Shown here: positions 1 through 10,500 of the stretch, in pieces
Layout: each line of letters opens with the position of its first letter
Numbering within the stretch: position 1 is the first letter of the stretch
Source: Vibrio sp. Of7-15
GTDB lineage: Bacteria > Pseudomonadota > Gammaproteobacteria > Enterobacterales > Vibrionaceae
NCBI RefSeq assembly: GCF_022347565.1
Contig: NZ_JAKRGH010000001.1
Span: 496,001 to 560,000, forward strand
Direction: 5' to 3'
DNA length: 64,000 nt
Position numbers and translations under genes: made by a program
The notes under the pieces: generated by a model
Databases searched by the model: none
Seen by the model: the letters and a program-made list of their open reading frames with translations, nothing else
Told to the model about the DNA's origin: nothing

Positions 1-1
1 C

Positions 2-1420
2 CTTGAACCAACGAGTACGGTTACGTTAGGCCGACCTCTAGCAAACACCCGGATGTATGTGCTGGACAAAGCTAAACAGCTATTGCCTACAGGCAGCAAA
101 GGGGACCTGTACATTGCAGGGGACGGACTGGCAAGAGGGTACTTGAATGATCCTCAAAAAACGTCGGAAGCCTATGTTTCGGATCCGTTTTATCCCGGAG
201 AACGCATGTACAAAACCGGAGATATTGCAGCTTGGACGGAAGACGGTGAACTCACGTACTTTGGCAGAAGTGACAGCCAAATTAAGTTGCGTGGATACCG
301 AATGGAGCTGATGGACATTGAGCATGCATTACTCTCTTGCGACGGTATCGAAAATGGCGCGGTTGTGCTTAGGGATACCGCACCGAATTATTCGGAACTT
401 GTTGGCTTTTATACCGCTGATGTGGATGTTGAATACTTGGATGTTCGAGAGTGCCTACGTCAAAAACTACCGGAATATATGGTGCCCACGCGGCTTATTA
501 AACTGACCCAGATGCCGTTTACGCCGAACAGCAAAGTCGATCGCAATCAGTTGCCTCAAGACATCGCTCAATTTGAACAATCGATCGAGGTGAAGCCTAC
601 GACTGAGCAGCCAGAGGACGATGATGGACTGATGGCGTTTCTAACGTCTATTTGGCGGACGCTTTTGCCCGGACGCGCATTCAACAAAGAAAGCCGATTT
701 TTTGATGTAGGGGGCAACTCAATGAGCATCGTGTTTTTGCAAGATGAAATTGAGAAGCGCTACCCGTCAATCATCAATGTAGCAGACATCTTTGCTCATC
801 CTACGTTACGCCAACTCCGCACGCTTATTGAGTCTCGCACCGGACAAGGCGAAGACAGGGTACCCAGAGTATCGCTACCCGACGCGTTTTTTACTTCGGT
901 ACAGGATAACACCGGGACAGAGGGCTTTGCGTTGAGCTTAGGCAGCAAAAGTGCACCGCAGTTAGATAGTGTGGCGAAACATTATGGCGTGAAGCACTTT
1001 GATGTATTTATCGCCGTTTTCGCGCTCTATTGGACGCGTCTGACAGGTCAGCATCAGGTGTCGCTGTTGATGGCGTCGGCCACTGACTTTTCGCACTTAG
1101 ACCTTGATCTTACGGGTTTAGAAGACGTAGAGACACTGTTCAACTACGTGGCTAAAAAGCGCACTGGGATATTGCAAAGTTTGGCACTTTCAGAACTAGA
1201 AGGTGCAGCGATTGAAGGAAAGGCGTTGGTGCTGGTATCCAATCAGAGTTATGGGCAGAAAAAACTTAGTAAGACTGATATCGAATTTCAGTTTTCACCT
1301 TCTACGGCCGAAGGCGACCTCTATTTCAATAGCTCGCGTCTAAGCGAGCAGGAAATAAATCAAATGGCCAGCGACTATATGACGTTGCTGCACACAGTTA
1401 TAGATGCTTCTCAAGGATAG
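2..1420 (+). CDS. NRPS 3' part: A domain end, PCP, half condensation domain (5' truncated)
   Basis: This is the C-terminal 472 residues of a nonribosomal peptide synthetase; the reading frame is open to the left edge, so the true start lies outside the window. It opens with the GRPLANTRMYVLD stretch that lies late in the A-domain core, followed by the TGD motif (YKTGD), GRSDSQIKLRGYRMEL and the A10 lysine in SKVDRNQLP. A carrier domain follows with FFDVGGNSMS, the phosphopantetheine serine being about residue 240 of the visible part. After a linker, the last 185 residues resemble only the C-terminal lobe of a condensation domain (a YWTRLTGQ stretch, the IEFQF strand and a final helix). There is no HHxxxDG motif. 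The next gene begins 8 nt later. The A-domain specificity residues are outside the window, so the substrate cannot be read. It probably loads the amino acid handed to the first PKS module. Confidence 0.92.
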   Translation, partial: LEPTSTVTLGRPLANTRMYVLDKAKQLLPTGSKGDLYIAGDGLARGYLNDPQKTSEAYVSDPFYPGERMYKTGDIAAWTEDGELTYFGRSDSQIKLRGYRMELMDIEHALLSCDGIENGAVVLRDTAPNYSELVGFYTADVDVEYLDVRECLRQKLPEYMVPTRLIKLTQMPFTPNSKVDRNQLPQDIAQFEQSIEVKPTTEQPEDDDGLMAFLTSIWRTLLPGRAFNKESRFFDVGGNSMSIVFLQDEIEKRYPSIINVADIFAHPTLRQLRTLIESRTGQGEDRVPRVSLPDAFFTSVQDNTGTEGFALSLGSKSAPQLDSVAKHYGVKHFDVFIAVFALYWTRLTGQHQVSLLMASATDFSHLDLDLTGLEDVETLFNYVAKKRTGILQSLALSELEGAAIEGKALVLVSNQSYGQKKLSKTDIEFQFSPSTAEGDLYFNSSRLSEQEINQMASDYMTLLHTVIDASQG

Positions 1421-1428
1421 ATAAAGTT

Positions 1429-2694
1429 ATGAAGAAAATAGCGATGTTATTTCCAGGGCAAGGCTCCCAATATGTAGGAATGGGTAAAGCGTTGCATGAT
1501 GAAAATCAGCGAGTTCGAGACCTTTTTGATGAAGCGTCTGACGTGTTGGGAATGGATATGAAAGCCCTTTGTTTTGAAGGGCCTTCAGACGCACTTAACA
1601 GCACTGAAAATACACAGCCCGCAATACTGCTTTGCAGCGTTGCAAGCTTCAAAGTGTTCGAGCAAGAGACGGGACTGCGTCCCCATATCGTCGCAGGCCA
1701 TAGCTTGGGCGAAATCAGTGCATTGGTATGCGCAGGTGTATTGACATTATCTGATGGTCTGATGCTCGCAAGGCAAAGGGGCTTGGCGATGTCTGAATGT
1801 GCAAAACCGGATGAAACCGGCATGTCTGCCATCACCAAACTTGAGCGTGAGCAGGTGGAAAAGATCTGCGGTGAGTTTGCAGGCTTTGGCGAATCGTTTG
1901 TCGTAGCCAATTACAACTCTCCACGTCAACTGGTACTTTCTGGCGACACCACGCATCTGGATAAGGTTGGAGAACGTTTGAAAGAAGAAGGCGCTTCGGT
2001 CATTAAACTGCGTGTTAGCGGTGCGTTCCACAGTCCTTATATGTCCGCTGCATCTGACTCACTTCGCGCGGCGCTAGACGCGGTATCGCTAAACGACGCC
2101 ACCACGCCTATCGTGGCAAATATTGATGCCAAGCCTTATCAATCGCCTTCAGAAGTAAAAGACAAACTTACACAGCAATTAACTGGTGCTGTGCGCTGGC
2201 AAGACTCACTGCAATGGATGCAGCATTCATCCACGACAGGGCCTTTTGATTTGTTTATTGAAGTTGGCCCCGGGGTAGTTTTAAGAAAACTGACAACGGC
2301 GGTGCTGGGGAATGTCAGGGCGTTTTCTTTGGATGATGAAGACGATGCGGCGAAGGTTATGCAGCTTCTAGATACGGACATACGCACAGTTCGAGAGCGC
2401 CCGGCGTTTATTGGTAAGTGTATGGCAGCAGCCGTTAGCACGCGTAACACCAACTGGGATACAGAAAGCTACCAAAAAGGCGTAGTCGCTCCGTATCAAC
2501 GCCTGAAAGAAATGCATGATGCCGTACTCGAGGAAGGAAGTGACGCGTCAGCATCACAAGCGTTAGCAGCAGTGGAATTGCTGAAAACCATCATGCTGAC
2601 CAAAGGTGCCAATGAGAATGAACTGCATGAACGGATCCGCGATGTAGCACAAGCAACAGGTTATACAGCGCAGTTTGCAGAGTATTTTGCTTGA
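1429..2694 (+). CDS. Trans-acting malonyl acyltransferase (trans-AT)
   Basis: This is a free-standing FabD-like acyltransferase. It should load malonyl units from malonyl-CoA onto the ACPs of the two following PKS modules, which lack AT domains. The N-terminus carries the LFPGQGSQYVGMG motif, the nucleophile elbow is GHSLGE, an ARQRG arginine is present for the malonyl carboxylate, and GAFHS is the malonyl-type specificity motif. The canonical AT fold ends near residue 300. A further 120 mostly helical residues follow, which FabD lacks; their function is unknown, but they could be an interaction module. It lies 8 nt after the NRPS gene and 38 nt before the first PKS gene, so it is almost surely in the same transcript. 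A primary-metabolism FabD is unlikely because no other fab genes are nearby and the protein is long. Confidence 0.93.
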   Translation: MKKIAMLFPGQGSQYVGMGKALHDENQRVRDLFDEASDVLGMDMKALCFEGPSDALNSTENTQPAILLCSVASFKVFEQETGLRPHIVAGHSLGEISALVCAGVLTLSDGLMLARQRGLAMSECAKPDETGMSAITKLEREQVEKICGEFAGFGESFVVANYNSPRQLVLSGDTTHLDKVGERLKEEGASVIKLRVSGAFHSPYMSAASDSLRAALDAVSLNDATTPIVANIDAKPYQSPSEVKDKLTQQLTGAVRWQDSLQWMQHSSTTGPFDLFIEVGPGVVLRKLTTAVLGNVRAFSLDDEDDAAKVMQLLDTDIRTVRERPAFIGKCMAAAVSTRNTNWDTESYQKGVVAPYQRLKEMHDAVLEEGSDASASQALAAVELLKTIMLTKGANENELHERIRDVAQATGYTAQFAEYFA

Positions 2695-2732
2695 ACAGAG
2701 TCATGGCTAGTCATTTAGAAAGGGCGTAAAGC

Positions 2733-5700
2733 GTGGGAATAAAAAATTTAGCACTCGATGATTTGTTTGGCTCGAAGCAAACTGCCACTTCAGCAGTGCG
2801 AGTGGAAAAGCAAGAGCGTTTGCCTCCAAATAACCAGCAGGCCAAAGATATCGCCATCATCGGAATGGCGTTAAAAGTTGGGGATGCCGACAACCCAGGG
2901 ACTTTTTGGCAGCAACTGGCTTGGGGGCACGCAAGCATCCGTGATCTACCTGCGTCACGTAGAAAAGATGTGGAGCAGTACCTTTGCCTGAAACATGCCA
3001 GTCAAGCCGTAAAAGATGAGGATTATCTGCGAGAAGCGTATCTAAACGATATCGACAAGTTTGATTACGCATTCTTTGGCTTATCCAAACAAGAAGCGAA
3101 CTTGATGGACCCTGACCAACGGTTGTTTTTAGAGACAGCATGGCAGGCTTTGGAAGACGCAGGCCATTGTGGAGAAGGCATCAAAGGCAGTAAAACAGGT
3201 ATGTTTTGCGGCTTTAGTAACGACTTTGGTGAGGACTACCGTCGCCTCATTGAAACCCTTGCTCCGGACGCTCCCGAGATCGCCATTGTAGGTAACATTA
3301 AGTCTGTTATCGCTAGCCGGCTTTCCTACATTTTGGATCTTAAGGGGCCAAGTTTGCTTGTAGATACTGCTTGTTCATCAAGTTTGGTAGCACTGCATTT
3401 GGCCTGCCGCTCTTTACGCAGTGGCGAGTGCAATATGGCACTGGTAGGCGCGGTAAAAACACACCTCATTCCTTTGCTTGAAGATCCCACTACGGGTGTG
3501 GGCATGAAAGACATTGCCGACACTTACTCTTCGGATGACAGAACCAAAACGTTCGACGATAGCAGTGATGGTATGTCTGTTGGCGAGGGTGTATTCGCGT
3601 TTGTGCTCAAACCACTCGCTGACGCAGAGCGAGATGGTGACCAAGTACATGCGGTTATTCGTGGCAGTGCAATCAATCAAGATGGAAAGTCAGCGGGCCT
3701 TACCGCACCGAATAATACAGCTCAGGCGACGCTTATCCGTTCCGCATTGTCGGACGCACACATCAATGCGAAAGACGTCTCTTACATTGAAGCACATGGA
3801 ACGGGAACGCGGCTAGGCGATCCTATCGAGGTGAGCGGTATTAAAGAGGCGTTCACCAGCGACACCTCACGCAAGCAATTTTGTGCCATTGGTAGCGTGA
3901 AGACGAATGTTGGGCATTTGGACAATGCAGCAGGTCTCTCTGGGTTAAGTAAGGTCGTTCTTTCTCTCAAAAACAAACAGTTGCCTGCAAGTTTGTTTTT
4001 TGACAAGCCAAATACCAGCATAGGGTTTGAACAGACACCCACTTATGTCAATGACCGATTAACGAACTGGGAAGTCGCAGAAGGCAAGCCGCGCATTGCT
4101 GGTATTAACTCCTTTGGGTTAAGCGGAACCAATTGCCATGTTGTGGTTTCTTCTTACGAAGGCAGCGCCGACCTAAGTACGACAGCGTGTGAAAACAAAG
4201 CATGGATTTTGCCGTTATCAGCAAAAAGTCCGGAGCAACTTCGAGATTTAGCAAATGCGTATCTCACATGGTTAGAAGAACAAAGCGGGACGCGTATTGA
4301 GGATCTTTGCTTTACCGCAGCAGCAGGTCGTCAGCACCATGATGTGCGTGCTGCTTTTTTGTTTACGTCACTTACCACGTTGACCGATGCCCTGCTGGCG
4401 TTTGTTGAACAACGCTCGGGTGACTACTATTCAACGGCGTTCCACGGTGCGGAAGCGTCGCACCAAAACCAAGGTGGTACTCAAATGCAAACCTCGGCTC
4501 ACCTGACATCCGAATCACAATTGGAGGAACTCTCTCATCAGTTGATGAGTATTTTCCCTCTGGAAGAGTCTGGTGAACAGCGCCAAGCCAAGCTATCAAG
4601 TCTCGCTGAGGGGTATTGTAAAGGCGCTGATGCAAGTTTGTTGGTTCGTTACCTTAGTGATGAAGCGTGTCGCAGGGTGTCATTGCCTACATACCCTTTT
4701 GCTCGCCACCGTTGTTGGGTGGAAGCCACCCCAGCGGGTGAAGCGCTATCTAACCAACGTTATTCCCCGTTTATGCCTGCCCATCCTTTGATTGACCAAA
4801 AACTAGTCGACAGTTTTGGGGTGTCCGTCTATCGAACCACATGCAGCGAGAAACGTCAATGGGCGTTGGCAGAGCACAAAGTGCGCGGTATGTATGTCCT
4901 CCCAGGGACATGTTACATCGAAATTATCTTGGCCCTGACTTCGCGATTAGGAAGCGGAAACTTTCAGGACTACAGCTTCAACAAAGTGCAGTTTTTAACG
5001 CCTTTTATGGTTGGAGAAGATGAATATCGCGCACTGGATATTCAAATAGAAGAACAGGGAAGTGGATTTGTTATGCAAATTGGAAGTGGTAGTGGAGACA
5101 ACGGGCAATTGCACTGTGTCGCTGAAATTGAAGAACTTAGACAGCGTCATACAGCGCCAAAAGCACTGGATCTAAACAATCTTAAAAAAGCCTTAGGAGA
5201 AACCGTGTCGTTTACTCAAGACGAAGATTTGTCTCGAGGGTTGGAAATTGGCGACAGGTGGAATTATGCCTTCCAAGAAGGCTGGGGTTCGTCGAATGGC
5301 GACCAGTATCTGATTCGACTTGCTTTAAAAGATACCTACCACGATGAACTTGAGCAGTATTTCTATCACCCTGCACTTCTTGATACGGCAATCAATGCGG
5401 CGAACCACCTTCTTGGCAATGGAGAGCTCTATTTACCCTTGGCCTATGAAACGCTGCGTGTGTACAAAGCGCTTCCTGCAGATTGCTTTGTCAACTTACA
5501 TCTGAACGGAGCAAGAGATACGGAAGTCGTATCACTGCGTGTCACCTTGACTGATCTTGAAGGGAACATCTGTGCCACTGTGGACAATTACCGAGTTAAG
5601 CGAGTGGCAGATGAGCAGCAATTTAGTGAGACAGAACAAGATCTTGATGTGTTTGCCGTGGCAGTGCAAACCAATGAGCAAACCTTAGAAGAGATTACAG

Positions 5701-7490
5701 CTGATACACGTTCGCTGCGTGTGTTACTTGTAACGTCGCCCCACGCTGATGTGACCCACATCGAACAAGTGTTGACTAATAACAGCATTGAATATGTTGC
5801 ACTGGATGTTGAGGATCACGCGAGTTGGCATTCCCTCCTTCATGAGCGCGTCAGCCACATACTGTATGGCGAGTTCTTGGGGCAAACTTCAACAGACGCA
5901 AGCAATACTGCTTTTCATCGCTTCAAGTCCTTTGTGAATTACTGCGTAAATGAAAGGGTTCAACCTGAGCAAAAGTTTATTGTGTTGACGCGTGGTGCCT
6001 TTGCGCTGTCTTCGGACATCAACCCTTTACACACGGCGGCAACGAGTTTTGCAAGGGTAGCCAGCCTAGAAAACCCGCAACTGTCTATGACATGTCTTGA
6101 TATAACGGGAGACATAGCGTTCGCCTTGCTGTCTGGGCTGACAGAAAGCGAGTTCAAGCCCCTTCAAATTCATCAAGACAACAAGGCCCTTGAATGCGTG
6201 CTGCACCAGTGGTCATTTCCCGATCTCGTTAGAGAAAAGTGGTTGAGTCAGGGGACGTATCTGATAAGTGGTGGTATTGGCGCGCTTGGGCTTGCTATTG
6301 CCAAGCGACTGGCTGAGGAAGCGCAAGCTCAAAGCCAAAAGATCACGCTTGTGCTGACATCGCGTTCAGACATGCCACCTGCGTCAGAATGGGAGGGAGT
6401 TGCTAATGGTGATTCGACGGAAAAAGGGCAAAAGGAAACCGTAAAACAGTTGCTCGCAATCCAAGATACAGGTGCCGTGATTATTACCGCGTCAGTGGAT
6501 GTCTCAGATGATGCCGCCATGGCTTCTTTACTCCAGAGCATACGCATTGAGCATGGCCAGCTGAAGGGCGTTATCCATGCGGCAGGCGTTGCTGGGGATG
6601 GCTTCCTTGTCCACAAGCCTGATGAAGAGATGCAAAAAGTGTTGCTTCCTAAAGTGCAGGGTACCGTGGTGCTCGATGCACTGACAAGAGAAGACCCTCT
6701 CGATTTCTTCATCATGTATTCCTCGATTGCAAGCCTCATTATTGAGCCCGGACAAAGCGACTACAGTGCGGCGAATAGCTTTATGAACGCCAAAGCTGAG
6801 GAACGTCGACAACAAGGTTTGCCAGCCGTTTCTGTTTGTTGGCCTGCATGGCGTGAAGTAGGGATCGCGGTTAACTATGGGGCTGTCAATGAGGAAGATG
6901 TCTTTAGTCCTATCGATACAAAAGAAGCGTTGGATGGCCTAACACGAGTCATTGCCGCAGGGAACGAGCTTCCCCCAACGGTTGTGTTGTCTCGTCTGAA
7001 AACAGGTGCAACTGATCAAGATATTGCTTCGCTAGACCTGACTCCGGGGAGTTCTGTAAAGAGAAAACTTCGTCACTCACGTCAAGAAAACGAAGACGCC
7101 AGCCCAAGTATTTCGTCCTCGACAAGCCTGATAGGTATTGAAGATGCCGATGAGTTCGATGATGCCGCTGCAAACATTTGGGGCAGGGTACTTGGGTTGT
7201 CTGAGCTGGACGCAGACGAGCCGTTTAACAATCTAGGTGGCAACTCAATTTTAACTACACAGAAGTATAAGGCCTATGAGTCCCTTTTCCCTGGGGTAAT
7301 TGATATGGCCGATTTGTTTACCTATACCACGATTCGTGAGCAAGCTGCGTTTTTACGCAAAGCATTAGGAAAATCGGAACCTGCGCCAGTGGCGTCAGAG
7401 AAAGCACCTATTGATTCTGACATGGATGACATTCTTGCAAAACTTGCCCGGGGAGAGTTGTCTGCAGAAGAGGCCGAGGCGCTGTTTTAG
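2733..7490 (+). CDS. AT-less PKS module: KS-DH-KR-ACP
   Basis: A 1585-residue polyketide synthase module with a GTG start and a purine-rich AGAAAGGG ribosome site just upstream. The KS is intact, with Cys214 in DTACSSS, His355 in EAHGTGT and His395 in KTNVGHLD. The next 170 residues resemble the KS-to-AT linker joined directly to a post-AT linker (LPTYPFARHRCW); no AT domain remains, so malonyl must come from the separate acyltransferase at 1429. The DH has HKVRGMYVLP (His715, HxxxGxxxxP) and HPALLDTAIN (Asp884). The KR has GGIGALG near residue 1180 and a serine/tyrosine pair near 1331 and 1344. HAAGVAGDG retains the third Asp of the LDD signature, suggesting a B-type reductase. The ACP serine is 1505 in LGGNSIL. 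There is no ER, so the expected output is an alpha,beta-unsaturated C2 extension. As the first complete PKS module it should extend an aminoacyl chain. Confidence 0.95.
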   Translation: MGIKNLALDDLFGSKQTATSAVRVEKQERLPPNNQQAKDIAIIGMALKVGDADNPGTFWQQLAWGHASIRDLPASRRKDVEQYLCLKHASQAVKDEDYLREAYLNDIDKFDYAFFGLSKQEANLMDPDQRLFLETAWQALEDAGHCGEGIKGSKTGMFCGFSNDFGEDYRRLIETLAPDAPEIAIVGNIKSVIASRLSYILDLKGPSLLVDTACSSSLVALHLACRSLRSGECNMALVGAVKTHLIPLLEDPTTGVGMKDIADTYSSDDRTKTFDDSSDGMSVGEGVFAFVLKPLADAERDGDQVHAVIRGSAINQDGKSAGLTAPNNTAQATLIRSALSDAHINAKDVSYIEAHGTGTRLGDPIEVSGIKEAFTSDTSRKQFCAIGSVKTNVGHLDNAAGLSGLSKVVLSLKNKQLPASLFFDKPNTSIGFEQTPTYVNDRLTNWEVAEGKPRIAGINSFGLSGTNCHVVVSSYEGSADLSTTACENKAWILPLSAKSPEQLRDLANAYLTWLEEQSGTRIEDLCFTAAAGRQHHDVRAAFLFTSLTTLTDALLAFVEQRSGDYYSTAFHGAEASHQNQGGTQMQTSAHLTSESQLEELSHQLMSIFPLEESGEQRQAKLSSLAEGYCKGADASLLVRYLSDEACRRVSLPTYPFARHRCWVEATPAGEALSNQRYSPFMPAHPLIDQKLVDSFGVSVYRTTCSEKRQWALAEHKVRGMYVLPGTCYIEIILALTSRLGSGNFQDYSFNKVQFLTPFMVGEDEYRALDIQIEEQGSGFVMQIGSGSGDNGQLHCVAEIEELRQRHTAPKALDLNNLKKALGETVSFTQDEDLSRGLEIGDRWNYAFQEGWGSSNGDQYLIRLALKDTYHDELEQYFYHPALLDTAINAANHLLGNGELYLPLAYETLRVYKALPADCFVNLHLNGARDTEVVSLRVTLTDLEGNICATVDNYRVKRVADEQQFSETEQDLDVFAVAVQTNEQTLEEITADTRSLRVLLVTSPHADVTHIEQVLTNNSIEYVALDVEDHASWHSLLHERVSHILYGEFLGQTSTDASNTAFHRFKSFVNYCVNERVQPEQKFIVLTRGAFALSSDINPLHTAATSFARVASLENPQLSMTCLDITGDIAFALLSGLTESEFKPLQIHQDNKALECVLHQWSFPDLVREKWLSQGTYLISGGIGALGLAIAKRLAEEAQAQSQKITLVLTSRSDMPPASEWEGVANGDSTEKGQKETVKQLLAIQDTGAVIITASVDVSDDAAMASLLQSIRIEHGQLKGVIHAAGVAGDGFLVHKPDEEMQKVLLPKVQGTVVLDALTREDPLDFFIMYSSIASLIIEPGQSDYSAANSFMNAKAEERRQQGLPAVSVCWPAWREVGIAVNYGAVNEEDVFSPIDTKEALDGLTRVIAAGNELPPTVVLSRLKTGATDQDIASLDLTPGSSVKRKLRHSRQENEDASPSISSSTSLIGIEDADEFDDAAANIWGRVLGLSELDADEPFNNLGGNSILTTQKYKAYESLFPGVIDMADLFTYTTIREQAAFLRKALGKSEPAPVASEKAPIDSDMDDILAKLARGELSAEEAEALF

Positions 7491-7574
7491 GCACGTTTTA
7501 AAGGTTTATCTGTCGAGTGGTATTGAAGGCTCGATGAAGAATAATACATTGAATTTACAAGGATATGTTTACAA

Positions 7575-10500
7575 ATGAAAGCGATCAAAAATTATATCTT
7601 GCAACAGGTCGCCAATCAGGAAATATCTCAACAACAAGCCAAAGAGTACCTGCTCGAGCTAAGTCAGTTAACTAGTGGCAGAGCAGAAAATATTCCGGGT
7701 ACGACAGGCAATGAGATCGCTGTAATTGGCATGGCTGGGCGGTTTCCTAAAGCTGAAAATGCGGAGAAGTTTTGGCAGTTGTTGAGCGATGGCATCAACT
7801 GCATTGACGAATTCCCCATAGAGCGCCAGAAAGACGGAGAGCACATCCTTCGTAACCCTTACTACATGGAATACTTGATAGGGGAGGCGATCAAGCCAGA
7901 AGACATGGCAGAGGTTTACGCAAAAGCGGGGTATTTGGATGAAACAGATAAGTTTGACACAGCTTTCTTTGGTATTCCTCCCTCAGAAGCAACCTATATG
8001 GATCCAAATCAACGTCTGACTCTAGAAGTCGCTTGGGAAGCGATGGAGGATGCAGGCTACGGGGGAGAAACGCTTTTCGGTTCAAACACCGGCGTTTACA
8101 TAGGGAAAGAAGGTACCAACTTCTCCCTATATCGTTACAACACCAAAAAGGATCCAATGCAACTTACCGGTTCTTGGGAAAGTATTATTGGTAGCCGAAT
8201 TTCTTATCTCTTTAACTTTAGGGGCCCGTGCATGCTAGTGGACACTGCGTGCTCGGCAAGCCTTGTCTCAGTACATATGGCCGCAAAAGCGATATTAAGT
8301 GGTGAATGTGATACTGCATTGGCTGGTGGGGTAAACATCATCCCGGGTGAATTTAAGCCACGTTACCAAGGTGGGATGAGCATGGACTCGGTAGAGTCCG
8401 AAGACAGCGTTATCCGAACCTTTGATGCCTCCGCAAACGGTACAGTCTGGGGTGAAGGCGTTGCCATGGTCATGCTCAAATCGCTCAAGCAAGCAGTGAA
8501 AGATGGTGACCATATCCATGCTGTCATCAAAGGCAGTGCCATTAACAATGATGGCGCCTCGAATGGCCTAACCGCGCCCAACGCAGAAGCTCAGGAAGAT
8601 GTGATTGTGAAGGCGTGGGATAATGCGGGTGTCCACCCAGAGACATTATCTTACATCGAAGCACACGGCACCGGCACCGTGCTAGGTGACCCGATTGAGT
8701 TCAAAGGCCTAACGCGAGCGTTCCGGCGCTTCACCGAACGTTCACAGTTTTGTGCGATTGGTTCGTTGAAGACAAATATGGGGCACTTGGTGGCGAGCTC
8801 TGGCATTGCATCCCTATTTAAAGTCGTTAAGTCAATGAAATATAAAACATTGGCACCAACGATAAACTTCAATGCACCAAACCCTTACATCAATTTTCCC
8901 AATAGCCCGTTGTATGTTTCGGACAAAAATCAACCTTGGCCGGAAAGCGAAACACCAAGACGCGCTGCCATTAGCTCATTTGGGTTTAGCCATACCAATT
9001 GCCACATGGTGGTAGAAGAAGCGCCGGGAAAACCGCGCTCCGATAACCAAGCAGCACAATATTGTTTTACCTTATCAGCGAAAAAGAAAACGTTGCTTCT
9101 TGATTATGTTGCGCGGTATCAGGACTTTTGCCAAACACAATCATGGAACTTGGCTGACTTATGCTTCACCGCAGCAACGGGCCGTGGTCACTATGCTCAC
9201 CGACTTGCAATTGTGGCGAGTGATGAACAGGATTTTGTGGGTAAGTTGAATGCTTCTATCAACCTCATTGAAGAAGGACCGGCAGCAAAAGAGGGTATTG
9301 CGTACGGCTCACATCACATTGTCAGTGAGAAGAAAAAGCAAAGGGAGCAAGGTGAAATAACCGATAAAGAGAAAAAAGCGGCGACTGACAGCGCGAAGTC
9401 ATGCTTAACTGCTTACCTGTCTGAATCCCACGTTGACGCGTTAACCGCTCTTACCGAGCACTATTGCAAAGGGGCTGATGTTGACTGGAAAGCCTGCTAT
9501 GCAGCTGAAACCCGATATCGGTTAGCGTTGCCAACGTATCCCTTTGAGCGGGTACGTGTTTGGGCAGAGCCAAAGGTTAGCCAAGTTAAAGGCTTTGATA
9601 GCCAATTACACCCACTGGTAGAACGTTGCACTGGCCGTCAGTCACAAGAATGGGTGTATGAGTCAGATTTCAATAATGAAACGCATTGGGTCTTGGATGA
9701 CCACAAAATAAAGGGGACGTGTGTTGTTCCGGGTACTACCTACCTAGAAATGGCGCGCGCTGCGGTAAAAGATGCAAAAGGTTGGGCAAGCATTGACCTT
9801 AGAAATATTTGTTTCCTTCAGCCAATGGTCGTGGCAGAAGGTGAAACGCGCCGTATGCAGTTGTCACTTTCCCAGAAAGGGGAGACGGTCAATTTCACTA
9901 TTTCAAGTTTAGATGTGGAGTCTGATGATTGGGTTCTACATGTAGAAGGTGGAGCAGAATGCATCACCGATCTTCCAAACCGCACATTGCCAATTGAAGA
10001 AATAAAGCAAGCAGCGACGGAAATTGTTGAAGATTATCGCATTGAGAGTGATACGGGCGTCTTCCAGTTTGGTCCTCACTGGGACGCAATTCGGTCAACG
10101 TGGACAACACCAGACGTCGCACTGGCGAAGCTCAGCCTGAAACCTGAGTTACAACACGAGTTAGAGAGCTTAGCAATTCACCCATCAGTGCTCGACAACG
10201 CGATGAATCTGACCAGCCAAAGCACAGGTAAGACTTACCTGCCGTTTATGTATAAATCGTTCAAGTTGTACGCGCCATTTACCGCTGAGATGTATACCCA
10301 TGTAGTGCCAAAAACGACCGTAACTGGTGAAGAAGAGACCCATACCTATGACGTGACCCTGACCGATGGCGAAGGTAATGTGATTGCGGAGTCTGTTGGT
10401 TACATCACCAAAAAGGTCCACAGCTTCGGTTTCAGCCAACAAGGTAAAGAGGCATTCACTGCACTGACGTGGTCGCGCATCCCTGGTTTTGATGCAACAG

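Noticed and set aside
7491-7574. Possible terminator between the two PKS genes
   Set aside because: No stem with a T run is present in the 84-nt gap; read-through is expected.
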